Source: Thomasclavelia cocleata (GTDB taxonomy: Bacteria; Bacillota_I; Bacilli_A; Erysipelotrichales; Coprobacillaceae). Taken from it: a stretch of 64,000 nt of DNA. The stretch lies in NCBI RefSeq assembly GCF_900102365.1, contig NZ_FOIN01000004.1:61736-125735 (forward strand), written 5' to 3'. Made by a program: the position numbers and the translations under genes. Positions 45,482 to 55,115 of the stretch are shown here, in pieces (within the stretch, counting starts at the first letter, position 1; each line of letters starts with the position of its first letter). Below the pieces are notes generated by a model that saw only the letters and a list, made by a program, of their open reading frames with translations, was not told the origin of the DNA and searched no databases.

Positions 45482-45823
45482 ATGCCGTTCATTTCATTTA
45501 CAACAAATCACAAATTAACACTTAGACAAGAAAATGAGATTGCAAAAAGAACTGGAGAGCTGATAACTATACTTCCAGGTAAAAAAGAAGAAAACTTAAT
45601 GCTTCACATGGAAGATAATCAAATTATGTATTTTAGAGGTGAAGATATTCCTTGTATGATGGTAGCTATTAAATTATATAAATCAATAGATTTTGATGCT
45701 AAAAAGAAATTTACTGAAGAATTAATAAAAATGATTAAAGAAACTACTAATATTGAGCCTAATGATATTTATGTTTCTTTTGATGAGTATCAAACCTGGG
45801 GAAAGCAAGGGACACTTTTTTAA
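45482..45823 (+). CDS. MIF / phenylpyruvate tautomerase-like protein
   Basis: 113 residues of the macrophage migration inhibitory factor / tautomerase superfamily. I chose the ATG at 45482 over the one at 45476 because AGGAGG is then 8 bases away and because processing would expose the catalytic Pro-1 (MPFISF). The C-terminal NIEPNDIYVSFDEYQTWGKQG matches MIF homologues, where an aromatic and a glycine-rich end close the active site. Bacterial members catalyse keto-enol tautomerisation. Monocistronic, with promoter and terminator visible. Confidence 0.85.
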   Translation: MPFISFTTNHKLTLRQENEIAKRTGELITILPGKKEENLMLHMEDNQIMYFRGEDIPCMMVAIKLYKSIDFDAKKKFTEELIKMIKETTNIEPNDIYVSFDEYQTWGKQGTLF

Positions 45824-45872
45824 TGAAAACTATTAGGATTTAATGAAATATAGTTTAGTTTATTTGGAAATG

Positions 45873-45897
45873 AGAGTCGATTTTTGACTCTTTTTTT
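45873..45897 (+). terminator. Terminator of the MIF-like gene
   Basis: AGAGTC and GACTCT pair across a 7-nt loop, followed by TTTTTT. Confidence 0.75.
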
Positions 45898-46018
45898 GTT
45901 TTTAGTAAAAATATTAGATAATTATTTTTTAATGTACCAAATAATTAATGTATATACTTATTTGAGATTTTACATATTTAAATAGATAAAGTAAAATTAG
46001 GGTAATGGAGGAAAATGT

Positions 46019-47086
46019 ATGGGAGATATTAGCAATGGTACAAGAATTTTGTTAACTGAATATCTTTTAAAAAGATTAACTGATGAAAATCATGCTCTTT
46101 CTAGAGAAGAACTAATTTCTAAGATTAGTGAATTAGGAACTACTATATCTAGTAATACGATTAAAGCAGATATAGAGTCAATAAAGGCATTTAATGATAT
46201 TATTAAAGAATATCAAGATACTTTATTATATCCTTATAAAACAAATGTAAGTTGTAGTGTTGATTACACAACTAAACAGAAAAAAGGAGCATTTGTTGAA
46301 AAAACATATTATAGTGATATAGAATTAATTATATTGACTAGATTATTAAAAAAATGTTTAAGCTTAGATGATAGCAGTAATTCTAAATTAATTGAAAAGG
46401 TTTTATCAGATACTTCTTTACATAAAATAAATCAATATCATTTATTAGATAATTTAAATGATGAAAATGAACAAATACAAATACTATCTTGTTTAGAAAA
46501 AATTATTAATGCAATAAATAACTATGCTTGTATTTCATTTAAACGTTTGGATTATGTTGTCAATGATAATGAATTAAAAGAAGCTGTGGCTGGTAAAGTT
46601 ATTATGATGTATCCAACTAATATTGATATTATTAATAATCAAATTTATGTGGTTGGTTATCATATCAATAATGGAGAGGATCTGGAGTTAGAATATTATC
46701 GAATTAATCGTATTACAGAGTTAAGAGTGGTACGTACTCCTAAATATGTACAAAAAAGAATTGCGCCATTTAAAAATCAAGTTTGGCAATCTAATGATCC
46801 TCTTGGTGTATCGAAAGATGTTGTAATAAATGTACAAATAAGAGTATATGCAGTTAATAGTAATAAGGTATTTGAGCTTTTACATGATCGTTTTAAGGAT
46901 AGTGTATTTATAGTGAATCAATTTCATCAATTTATAGATATATCAATTGAAAATGTTATATATGATGATGATCTTGTAAAATGGTTTTTACAGTTAGCAA
47001 ATTATATTGAAGTATTTAAACCGTTAGAATTAAGAGATAAAATAAAAGAAGAAATACGTCAAATGAACATGATGTATCGTAGTTAG
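46019..47086 (+). CDS. WYL-domain transcriptional regulator
   Basis: 355 residues. An N-terminal winged HTH (LTEYLLKRLTDENHALSREELISKI, SSNTIKADIESI) is followed by a WYL-type ligand domain in the middle (about 160-240; NYACISFKRLDY, VVGYHINNGEDLELEYYRINRITEL) and a C-terminal WCX-type extension. WYL proteins sense nucleotides or other small ligands and regulate stress or defence genes. The gene stands alone with GGAGG upstream. No obvious target or defence operon adjoins it; a wrecked IS follows. Confidence 0.85.
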   Translation: MGDISNGTRILLTEYLLKRLTDENHALSREELISKISELGTTISSNTIKADIESIKAFNDIIKEYQDTLLYPYKTNVSCSVDYTTKQKKGAFVEKTYYSDIELIILTRLLKKCLSLDDSSNSKLIEKVLSDTSLHKINQYHLLDNLNDENEQIQILSCLEKIINAINNYACISFKRLDYVVNDNELKEAVAGKVIMMYPTNIDIINNQIYVVGYHINNGEDLELEYYRINRITELRVVRTPKYVQKRIAPFKNQVWQSNDPLGVSKDVVINVQIRVYAVNSNKVFELLHDRFKDSVFIVNQFHQFIDISIENVIYDDDLVKWFLQLANYIEVFKPLELRDKIKEEIRQMNMMYRS

Positions 47087-47144
47087 AGCATGAATTTAAA
47101 AAGGGCTGTAACGAGTGAATAACTCATTTTAGTTTCAAAAAATG

Positions 47145-47170
47145 AAAAACACGGGTAACCGTGTTTTTTT
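47145..47170. terminator. Terminator hairpin targeted by the intron
   Basis: AAAAACACGG and CCGTGTTTTT pair perfectly (10 bp, GTAA loop), followed by TT. The group II intron begins five bases beyond the T run, as class C introns do. Confidence 0.8.
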
Positions 47171-47174
47171 GGTA

Positions 47175-48030
47175 GTGTGTTGGGCATGGATTCAGTTGGA
47201 GATAAACTAACTACAGGTAGTTACCGCCAAGTGTAGTGAACCACAAGCCGTTGATAGTGATGTCATGGGTGAAGGAAGTGGTGTAGCAATTCTTTTGAGC
47301 GTACGAACAGAAACTTGATGAGGCTAAATAGTGGATTAGGTTGTTACACAAGCCGAAGTCCAAAAGGTAAACGTAAAACCAAGGCAGTAAATCAAGATGT
47401 TGTGAAAGAAATAGGACGCATGTCTTGTCGTATAGACGTGGAAGTCTAGTAAACTTTAAAAACAGTGATAGTACCCTTGATGGAAAAAGGTTTACCATAA
47501 GAAGTTAGATGAAAGTCATAGTAGGTAGAAATACTGAGGGACAGAAACGTTTATAGAGTGCAAATCACCATAAGCAATGTTTAGATAGTCTGAATACTAG
47601 GATGTGGCCTGGAACTATGAAACGCAATCATAGATGGTAAAGGCAGTTGGGATGGTTCCAAGTAGATTTACAAGTAGAGGAAGAGTAGCAATATGGAATT
47701 AATGGAAAGGATTTTAAGTAAAGAGAATTTACAAATGGCAATCAAAAAGGTCAAACAGAACAAAGGAGCACCAGGAGTGGATAAGATGACAGTGCAAGAG
47801 ATTGAATACTGGTTTGAACAATATCAGGAAGAATTAATGAGTTCAATGATAATGGACAAGAAATATCGACCAATGTCCGTTAAAAGAGTCTATATATCTA
47901 AACCAAATGGAAAACAAAGACCATTAGGAATTCCAACAGTAGTAGACTGTGTTATTCAATAGGCTATGGCACAAGTTCTAAATACAATCTATGAGCTGAT
48001 ATTTAGTGAGCACAGTCTATGGATTTTAGG
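47175..48030 (+). mobile_element. Truncated group II intron, copy 1 (class C-like)
   Basis: The 5' end is GTGTG, followed by ribozyme-like sequence alignable over about 500 bases with the copy at 57127-58120 (shared CAAGTGTAGTGAACCACAAG, GTAAACGTAAAACCAAG and GTGCAAATC blocks). It holds the start of a reverse transcriptase gene and is cut off near 48030, so domains V and VI are absent and it cannot splice. Confidence 0.75.
47693..48030 (+). pseudogene. Reverse transcriptase/maturase, 5' fragment
   Basis: The frame from the ATG at 47693 (AAGAGTAG region upstream) encodes the start of a group II intron RT: ILSKENLQMAIKKVKQNKGAPGVDKM, the RT-0/1 region, KRVYISKPNGKQRPLGIPTVVD. A TAG replaces a glutamine codon after residue 89; the frame then continues (AMAQVLNTIYELIFSEHS) to a frameshift and the truncation point. 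The remaining RT, maturase and DNA-binding parts are gone. Confidence 0.85.
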
Positions 48031-48038
48031 GAGAAACT

Positions 48039-48167
48039 GGTGTGAAATTGAAAATATATATGATAGCAATAGGACAAAACATCAGGAAATATCACCGCAG
48101 GAAAATAGAAAATAAGAAAAAGATGGAGAAATTATTGTCATTATTAAAACTAAAGAACCAGTTTTAA
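48039..48167 (+). pseudogene. IS1182-like transposase, C-terminal scrap
   Basis: An open stretch of 42 codons (GVKLKIYMIAIGQNIRKYHRRK ... NQF) ends in TAA and resembles the last residues of IS1182-family transposases, where an AIGxNIRKYH-like segment is common. It lies between the intron fragment and the right inverted end. Confidence 0.45.
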
Positions 48168-48323
48168 AAAAAGGGGAGCATTTTTTTAGTGCGTTAAAAA
48201 TTCGTAAAAGTTGTTCACAATGAAATAACTCCTATGAATCTTTTTGTATGAAAAGGATTAATAAAAGAAAAAGAGCTGAACGCTCTAAATAATTGATAAA
48301 AATTACTTATTCGTTACAGCCTC

Positions 48324-48960
48324 TTTTATTTTTAAAGTTAAAAATAATAATAGAGGAAATTTAATCTTTTTAAGTATTTATTAATGGAGTATGTTATATA
48401 TATTAATTAAAATTGTTATATAAATAGTAGAGGTATGCCATTTTTATTTATAAATAAATTGTGAAAAGAATGTATGGAAATATGTATTTTTGTAATTACC
48501 AACTGATAGTTTATTTAAAATTTAAATATACAAAAATGCTCTGAAATAAATTTTAATATTTAAAAAGCAGGAAAGAAAAAATCCGATTTTATCAACAGTA
48601 TGAGTTATTTATAACTTACCTGTTTTTATAAGGAAAATCAGTCTTTGAAAAGTTATAACTTATGTATGCTAATATACAAAGTTTAAGAATTTTTCATCAA
48701 CTATTTTATTACAGATTAATATGGAAATTATAGTTTTTTCAAATACATTTATATATAGTGTTACAAAGTATATTATTAAATTATGTTAAGATTACTTGAT
48801 AAAGATATCAAACTTATTAATACATTTACATATTTTAAATTTAAGATTGTCATTATCACAAAAATAATACATTTTTATTAATGTAAAAAAACTCTCACAT
48901 TGTCAACTTTTATCATTTCTGATATAATAGAATCACAATATTTCTATTTTTCTCATTTCT
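48324..48960. other. AT-rich intergenic DNA
   Basis: No coding frame longer than a few dozen codons and no clear structure. It probably belongs to the same decayed region as the IS remnant. Confidence 0.4.
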
Positions 48961-49060
48961 GGTGACTCAGTAGCATTTGAAAGAGGAAAGTGCAGGTTTG
49001 TCCAGGTAACTTGTTAAGATTATTTTTTAATGCTTCAATATGTGGAAGTCAGGAGTAGAT
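48961..49060 (+). promoter_or_regulatory. Probable degenerate cobalamin riboswitch
   Basis: In order there are GGTGAC, TTTGAAAGAGGAA, GCAGGT-TTG-TCCAGG, AACTTGTTAAG and, after a variable arm, GGAAGTCAGGAGTAGA. These correspond to the cobalamin-riboswitch core (GGTGC; AAGGGAA; GG...CC arm; CAACTGTAA; AAGTCAGGAGACC). Several core bases deviate, and no intact gene follows for 1.4 kb, so it looks like a relic whose gene has been lost. Downstream at 49103-49132 lies a small hairpin (CTGTG ... CACAG). Confidence 0.4.
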
Positions 49061-49132
49061 AAAATGAAATTTTGTGAATTAAGTGGTGCAACGAGACAGG
49101 GGGGCTGTGTAGTACGTTTCGTACACAGAGGT

Positions 49133-50442
49133 ATTAGGTTTTAGATGTACCATTTCTATTTTTGAAAGCTAATTAGATAAAAGACAAGTGATTTTATAAA
49201 AATTAGCGGATATTTTTAGGACATTGAAAAGTGAATAAAAGTGTATACTGAATCAATTATTTTTGTAGCTTTTTTAAAACATTGATAAATATTTATCCAT
49301 ACTATTTTAAAAGTCTGTATAGGATTCTTTATTTTTGGATAAAGATTTATCAATAACTCTTAGTTAATTTTCTTATTGTATGACTTTGAACGTATTTGTA
49401 AGATTTATCTTGTATATGTTGTTGGTTATAGTATTTATTATAAAGTAGAATTGAATTTACACTGATATAAGGCTTTACGAAAGTAACGAGATTATTGTTT
49501 AGATAATGCTGTTGTTGAGGGAGTATTGTATTTTATCGACTAATATGTATTAGGATTCATATCAGCAAAACTAACAATTTTTCTGGAAGAATTAAAGCAA
49601 TAATATCACCGATTACATTTAAAATGTACATTTTTATGTAAATTCTAATATTAGGATAGAATAGATCGGTGAGGTAAGTTTTTAGCTGATTCTTTTATTT
49701 TTTTATCCTCTACTATTAATTATTTATAAGTATTGTTATTTTAAGAGTTATGAAATTATTGTTTTCACTAATTGAGTTTCTAGTAATATTTCTTATATGA
49801 GAAGTATCAATATTTATGTTCTTTCTTTATCATCAAAAGAGATGATATTTTTGAGATAGGTTAAATGAGCATTATTTAGTTTTTTTAATAAAGCTATTTA
49901 AGACCTGGAATACTTTAATTTGAATAAGAAATTGGATTTTGGAAAAATGATGTCAGTATATTTCTGTAATTGATTTATAAGTCTATTAGTATCTTCTGTT
50001 AAAGAAGAATGTTATCAAGTTTATGTTTGGTCATAGTTGTGTAGTCTTTATTTTATATAACTTGAGCAATGATAAATGAAAGATTAGTTGTTTCAAGAGT
50101 AACTTGATATTAGAAACTTTTAAAGGATTGATTTTAGAAAAAATTTTGTTAATGAATTCTAAAAAGAGGTTAAGATAGACTTTACTATAAGAATCAGTAA
50201 GAGAAATCTAATGATTAAGTTTACCAGTATCAATAGAAATAAGGTTTGTATAAATATGATTGCCACAAGCAGAGTATTAAAGAGTTTGGTGAGAAATATA
50301 AATTTAAAGATTTATCTAACTTATCACTATTAAAATACAAAGAAGTGACAATAACTTTTTTAAGGTGATTTAAGCTATAAGAAGTAATCAGATTATACAT
50401 ATTTGCTTTTTACGGTTCTAAATGAAATTTAAAGAAAGGAAA
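49133..50442. other. Long non-coding or decayed region before the S8 protease
   Basis: About 1.3 kb with stops in all frames. The lower-strand sequence has faint coding-like compositional bias but no alignable motif. The promoter of the protease must lie near its right end; I cannot define it. Confidence 0.4.
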
Positions 50443-50485
50443 GGTATATCATTTATGATTTATTTAAATCTGTAAATGATATACC
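50443..50485 (+). promoter_or_regulatory. 5'-UTR hairpin directly before the protease RBS
   Basis: GGTATATCATTTA (50443-50455) and TAAATGATATACC (50473-50485) form a 13-bp perfect stem with a 17-nt loop. The RBS AGGGGAAG starts on the next base, 50486, and the ATG is at 50502. A stem this close to the RBS may stabilise the mRNA or control translation, and does not have a T run as a terminator would. Confidence 0.7.
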
Positions 50486-50501
50486 AGGGGAAGATGAATT
50501 T

Positions 50502-53500
50502 ATGAAAAAAAATTCAATCAAAAAGCTTTTGGTAGGTGGTCTTGCTGTATCAATGGTGTTCAGTATGTCATTTATGGCAAGTTCAGCGTTAGACAATGGA
50601 AATGTAGCTAATGCAAGTCTTCTAGACGAGCTTACTAAGGGGAAGGCAATTTCTAACAAACAGTATGACCCAGATGAAGTCGTAACTGTAGTTGTAGAAT
50701 TGGAAAGAGAAACCACTCTAGATGTGGATGAATTTGTTACTATGTTTAGAAATGATAGCATTGGTTATTCTGCTGATGCATCAGTAGCAGCTTATCGTGA
50801 AGATTTAGTAAGCCATCAAGAGGAAATCGAAACTCAAATTTCTGCATTTGCTCCAAATGCGATATTTAAGTATCATTACACTAACTTACTTAATGGTTTT
50901 GCTGTTCAAGTTGAGTATAAATATGTAGAACAGATTGAAGCTTTAGATGGAGTAATGTCTGTTTATTTAACACAAAGTTATAAATATGATGATAACTGGG
51001 AAGAAAACGAAGAAGATACAGAATATATATCTTTAGAAGATTATTATGATCTTACTGATTGTGATGCTATTGATATAAACAGATCTGTTACTGCTGATTC
51101 TGGTTCTGCAAGCCAAATGGGACTTGAAGCAGCTTGGGAAGCTGGTTATACTGGTGCAGGTAAAGTTGTTGGTGTTTTCGATAGTAGTATTCGTTACACT
51201 CATAAGTTATTTTCTTATATGGATCCTGAAATAGAAAAAGATGGTGAAGCAGGTTTACTTGAAAATTATAAAACAAGAGAAAATTTGCTTGAGGCTATCG
51301 AAGCTAACCAGGATACTTTAAATTTATTCCAATCTGGTTGGGGAAGCTGGTTCCATGAGTATGATGAAACTGGTTTTTCTACAGATGTACAAGAAGCTAT
51401 TTTAGATGGTGATTTCTATTACAACTCTAAAGTTCCTTTCTCTGTTGATTATGCTTGCGGTGATTTGGATGCATGGGATGGAGATGCTAGCAGTCACGGT
51501 ACACATGTTAGTGGTATTGTTGCTGGTAATGGTGGTGAAGACTACTATGAAATTTCTGGTGTCAAAGGTTCTGCCTATGATTCTCAAATCATGTTCTTTA
51601 AAGTATTTGATGAAAATGATGATTTCGGTCAAGAATCTGACGAAGCAGTATTTGCTGCTTTAGATGATGCTGTTACTTTAGGGGTTAATGCGTTTAACTT
51701 ATCTCTTGGTATTCCTAATGGATTTACAACTATGAATACTTATGCTCAAGCTGGATATCAACGTGCTTACAACCGTGCTAGTGCTAGTGGTATTTCTATC
51801 TGCGTTTCTGCAGGTAATGATGCTCGTGATAGTCATCCAGGTGCTTTGGTTAATGGATCTAGTACTTTGATTCCTAACAGTGCATCTCTTGGTTTCTCTG
51901 GTTCTATGTATGGACCTATGACTATTGCCTCAGCTCAAGGTACAGGGTATTCTTATACAAATAAATGGACAGACACTACTGCTACTGCAGTAAATGCTGC
52001 AGGTGAAACTGTAAATGCTATTACAGTTAGTGATCTTTATGATCCTTCACTTGGTGAAACATTAACAGGTACTTATGAGTTAGTAGATTGTGGTGATGGT
52101 TCATCTATTACACAAGATTTAACTAATAAGATTGCTTTAGTAAAACGTACTTATGGTTATGTTCCTTATGATGAAGAAGGAATTATGGCTGCTCAACAAA
52201 ATGCTTATGAAGCTGGTGCTGTAGCTGTATATATGAACTTTGGTACTTATGCTGATTATTTTGGTAGCAATGGTTTATGGACTGGTGAAAATGGTGAAAG
52301 TATTCCTGTTTTTGGTGGTACTGCTACTAATAACAGTGCTTATAGCGCTTTATCTACTGCTATTGCTAATGGTACTGTAAATGTAAGTTTTTCTTCTACA
52401 GAACAATCTCAAGATGTAAATCGTAGTTATAGCGATAATGGTCCATCAAGTTTCACTTCTTGGGGTGTTACTGAATCTATGAATTTGAAACCAGACGTAA
52501 TGTCTCCAGGTGGTAATATTTGGTCTGCAGGTGGTGGATCTGATACAGCTCTTTCTTCAAAGAGTGGTACTTCTATGGCATCTCCAAATGCAGAAGGTTT
52601 ATTTATTCTTGCACAACAATATGTAGATGCAAATCTAGATACTTTTGGAGTAACAACTGGAACTCAAGAATATAGTAATTTAATAAATCAATTGGTAGCT
52701 TCTAATGCAGTGGCTTATCAACCATTTGTAAGTTCAACAAATTTAACTCGTCAAAATCTATATTTCTCTCCAAGACGTCAAGGTGCTGGTATGGTAAATA
52801 TTGATAATGTAATTCATAGTTTAGTTACATTACATAATGAAGTACCTTATAACAGTGTTACTGGTGAAGCACCTCGTACTAAAGTAGAATTAGGTGATAA
52901 ATTAGGAACAAATTTTGATATTACATTTACTATGGACAACTATGATTCTGTAGCAAAAACATTTGATGTACTAGCATGTCTTCAAACTGATAATACTACT
53001 GAATCTAATGGACGTACAAATCTTGCATCTGTTAACACTTATGGTTCAGATATTGATGCAATTGAAGACGGTGTAATGAAAGTTACTGCTGTTTCTGGTG
53101 GTGCTATTGTTAATGTAACAGATAACATCAATCGTTATGCAGATAGTGCTTCTGCAACAAAGATTTCTGTTCCTGCTAACAGTTCAGCTAGTATTACAGT
53201 TAATGTAACTTTAAACGAAGAAACAATGAGAAGTTATGATGCAAAATATCCTAACGGTATGTTCTTAGAAGGTTTCGTTTTCTTTGATAATGTAGATTCT
53301 GATTATGAAACTTTAAATATTCCTTATATGGGATTCCGTGGAGACTGGAATGCAGCTCCAATCTTTGATTTGGCTACTGCTTATGATGACATCAGCAATA
53401 TGAATACTTCTGATGCAAACTATCCTTTCTTCCACACAACTACTTTAAATTCTTTAGTTGATGGATATGATGTAGTATTAGGTGCAAACCAATTTACTGG

Positions 53501-55064
53501 AGCATCATTACCAGATTATTTTGGTGGAACTTCAACAAGTTATTATAATACAATTCGTAATTATCTAAATAACTTACGTGCTAATGGAGAATTAAATAGT
53601 TCTTATGTAACAATTTCTCCAAATGGTGATGGTAAAGATGATATTGCTTATACAGCACTTTATCTATTACGTAACGCTAAAGCTTTATGTGTAGCAATTA
53701 AAGATGAAAATGGAAATATTGTTAATGTTATCGGACCTGATTATGAATATTTTGAAGCAAAGGTTAATGATGGTAACAAAACACAACAAGCTGCTTTAAG
53801 TTATGGTACTAAGTATAATCATCAAATGTATTGGGATGGTACTGATTTTGATGGTAATGTAGTAGAAGAAGGTACTTATACTTTTGAAGTTCGTGCTATG
53901 TTAGAATATGAATATTTGAATTCTGTTGATTATGGAGACAAAGATTCTTGTTTAGAAGTATTATTAAATTCTGATAATGTTCAGACTCAGTCTTTTGATG
54001 TAAATGTGGATGTGACTGCACCTGAAGTATATATGTCATTGACTAAAGATAATTTACTTACAATTAATGCTAGCGATGCATCTGGTATTCAAGCTTTAGC
54101 TGTTTATTATAAAGGTGAACGTGTTAGTGATATTATTCGTGTTAACAATACTGAAACAACTATGACAATTGATCTAAAAGATTTGATTGAAAATTTACCT
54201 GATAAATCTATTGCAAGTGATTTAGAAGTTCAAGTTGTGGATTATGGTATGAATACAGCTTCTGCTGTAAACCCTGTTGTTGTTAACAAAACAGCATTAT
54301 CAATTGCAATTGATATGGCTGAAGCTGTTAGCCAAGAAGAATTGGATAAAGTAGTACCAGTAGTAGCTGAGGAATTTAGTGCAGCATTAGAAAATGCTCA
54401 AACTATTTATGCTAAAGAAAATGCAACTCAAAAAGAAGTAGATGATGCATTTAGTCGTTTAGCTAGTGTAATGCATATGTTAGAATTCTATAAGGGTGAT
54501 AAAGCAGCATTACAAAAGATGGCAGATCAAATAGCTAATTTAACAGCAAGTGATTATATTGAATCTACATGGAATGCATTACAAGAAGTATTACCATCAG
54601 TAAATGATGTATTAAATAATGAAAATGCAATGCAAGACGAAATAGATGAAGTATACACTGAATTAGTAAAAGCATTTATCAACTTAAGATTAAAACCAAA
54701 TAAAGATTTATTACAAGGTTTAATTAATCAAGCAAACGGAGTAAATAGAGAAAATTACTCTGCAGCATCATTAAAATTAGTAGATGCTGAAGTAGAAAAA
54801 GCTACTGCAGTATTAAATAATCCAGAAGCAACTACAGAAGAAGTAGAAAACGCAGTAAATGGATTAACAAAAGCATTAGAAGGATTAGTTGCTAATCCAG
54901 GTAATCCAACAGTAGATAATAATGTACCAGTAAAACCAGGTGATACTACTGCAAAAGGAAATGCAATTAAGACTGGTGATACAACAAATATGATGTATTC
55001 ATTAGGTGGTTTAGTAGCTGCATCAGCTATCTTCTATGCAAATAAGAAAAGAAAAAGAATATAA
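50502..55064 (+). CDS. Lactocepin-like S8 surface serine protease
   Basis: 1520 residues. A signal peptide (about 1-29) and an I9-like propeptide (about 60-170) precede a subtilisin domain with D227 (VVGVFDSS), H332 (SSHGTHVSG) and S691 (SGTSMASP). A PA domain (about 505-635) is inserted in it. C5a-peptidase/lactocepin-type Fn3 (about 780-930) and FlgD-like Ig modules (YVTISPNGDGKDD ... YWDGTDFDGN) follow, then three FIVAR-type helical repeats (about 1260-1470). The end, IKTGD plus hydrophobic span plus KKRKRI, is a 32-residue sorting-like tail. Likely degrades host or microbial proteins at the surface. Base composition is less AT-rich than its surroundings, suggesting high expression or import. 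Confidence 0.93.
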   Translation: MKKNSIKKLLVGGLAVSMVFSMSFMASSALDNGNVANASLLDELTKGKAISNKQYDPDEVVTVVVELERETTLDVDEFVTMFRNDSIGYSADASVAAYREDLVSHQEEIETQISAFAPNAIFKYHYTNLLNGFAVQVEYKYVEQIEALDGVMSVYLTQSYKYDDNWEENEEDTEYISLEDYYDLTDCDAIDINRSVTADSGSASQMGLEAAWEAGYTGAGKVVGVFDSSIRYTHKLFSYMDPEIEKDGEAGLLENYKTRENLLEAIEANQDTLNLFQSGWGSWFHEYDETGFSTDVQEAILDGDFYYNSKVPFSVDYACGDLDAWDGDASSHGTHVSGIVAGNGGEDYYEISGVKGSAYDSQIMFFKVFDENDDFGQESDEAVFAALDDAVTLGVNAFNLSLGIPNGFTTMNTYAQAGYQRAYNRASASGISICVSAGNDARDSHPGALVNGSSTLIPNSASLGFSGSMYGPMTIASAQGTGYSYTNKWTDTTATAVNAAGETVNAITVSDLYDPSLGETLTGTYELVDCGDGSSITQDLTNKIALVKRTYGYVPYDEEGIMAAQQNAYEAGAVAVYMNFGTYADYFGSNGLWTGENGESIPVFGGTATNNSAYSALSTAIANGTVNVSFSSTEQSQDVNRSYSDNGPSSFTSWGVTESMNLKPDVMSPGGNIWSAGGGSDTALSSKSGTSMASPNAEGLFILAQQYVDANLDTFGVTTGTQEYSNLINQLVASNAVAYQPFVSSTNLTRQNLYFSPRRQGAGMVNIDNVIHSLVTLHNEVPYNSVTGEAPRTKVELGDKLGTNFDITFTMDNYDSVAKTFDVLACLQTDNTTESNGRTNLASVNTYGSDIDAIEDGVMKVTAVSGGAIVNVTDNINRYADSASATKISVPANSSASITVNVTLNEETMRSYDAKYPNGMFLEGFVFFDNVDSDYETLNIPYMGFRGDWNAAPIFDLATAYDDISNMNTSDANYPFFHTTTLNSLVDGYDVVLGANQFTGASLPDYFGGTSTSYYNTIRNYLNNLRANGELNSSYVTISPNGDGKDDIAYTALYLLRNAKALCVAIKDENGNIVNVIGPDYEYFEAKVNDGNKTQQAALSYGTKYNHQMYWDGTDFDGNVVEEGTYTFEVRAMLEYEYLNSVDYGDKDSCLEVLLNSDNVQTQSFDVNVDVTAPEVYMSLTKDNLLTINASDASGIQALAVYYKGERVSDIIRVNNTETTMTIDLKDLIENLPDKSIASDLEVQVVDYGMNTASAVNPVVVNKTALSIAIDMAEAVSQEELDKVVPVVAEEFSAALENAQTIYAKENATQKEVDDAFSRLASVMHMLEFYKGDKAALQKMADQIANLTASDYIESTWNALQEVLPSVNDVLNNENAMQDEIDEVYTELVKAFINLRLKPNKDLLQGLINQANGVNRENYSAASLKLVDAEVEKATAVLNNPEATTEEVENAVNGLTKALEGLVANPGNPTVDNNVPVKPGDTTAKGNAIKTGDTTNMMYSLGGLVAASAIFYANKKRKRI

Positions 55065-55077
55065 AAATTAAATATTT

Positions 55078-55115
55078 AAAAAGGTAACATTTATATAAAG
55101 GTGTTACCTTTTTTG
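55078..55115 (+). terminator. Terminator of the S8 protease gene
   Basis: AAAAAGGTAACA and TGTTACCTTTTT pair over 12 bp with a 12-nt loop, followed by T residues. Confidence 0.88.

Larger units (their letters stand above)
47103..48323. mobile_element. IS1182-like remnant with inverted ends
   Basis: Inward-facing ends GGGCTGTAACGAGTGAATAA (from 47103) and, on the other strand, AGGCTGTAACGAATAAG (to 48323) share 11 identical bases plus partial matches, as in IS1182-type elements. Between them lie a hairpin, a group II intron fragment, and a C-terminal transposase scrap (48039-48167). The interior of the transposase is missing, so the element is dead. Confidence 0.5.

Noticed and set aside
47211..47498. 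Minus-strand 95-codon frame in intron copy 1
   Set aside because: It lies across ribozyme RNA sequence conserved with copy 2, where the frame is not preserved.
48961..49135. RNase P RNA or tmRNA
   Set aside because: An AGGAAAGTGCAGG stretch recalls the RNase P start, but none of the other universally conserved RNase P blocks follows.
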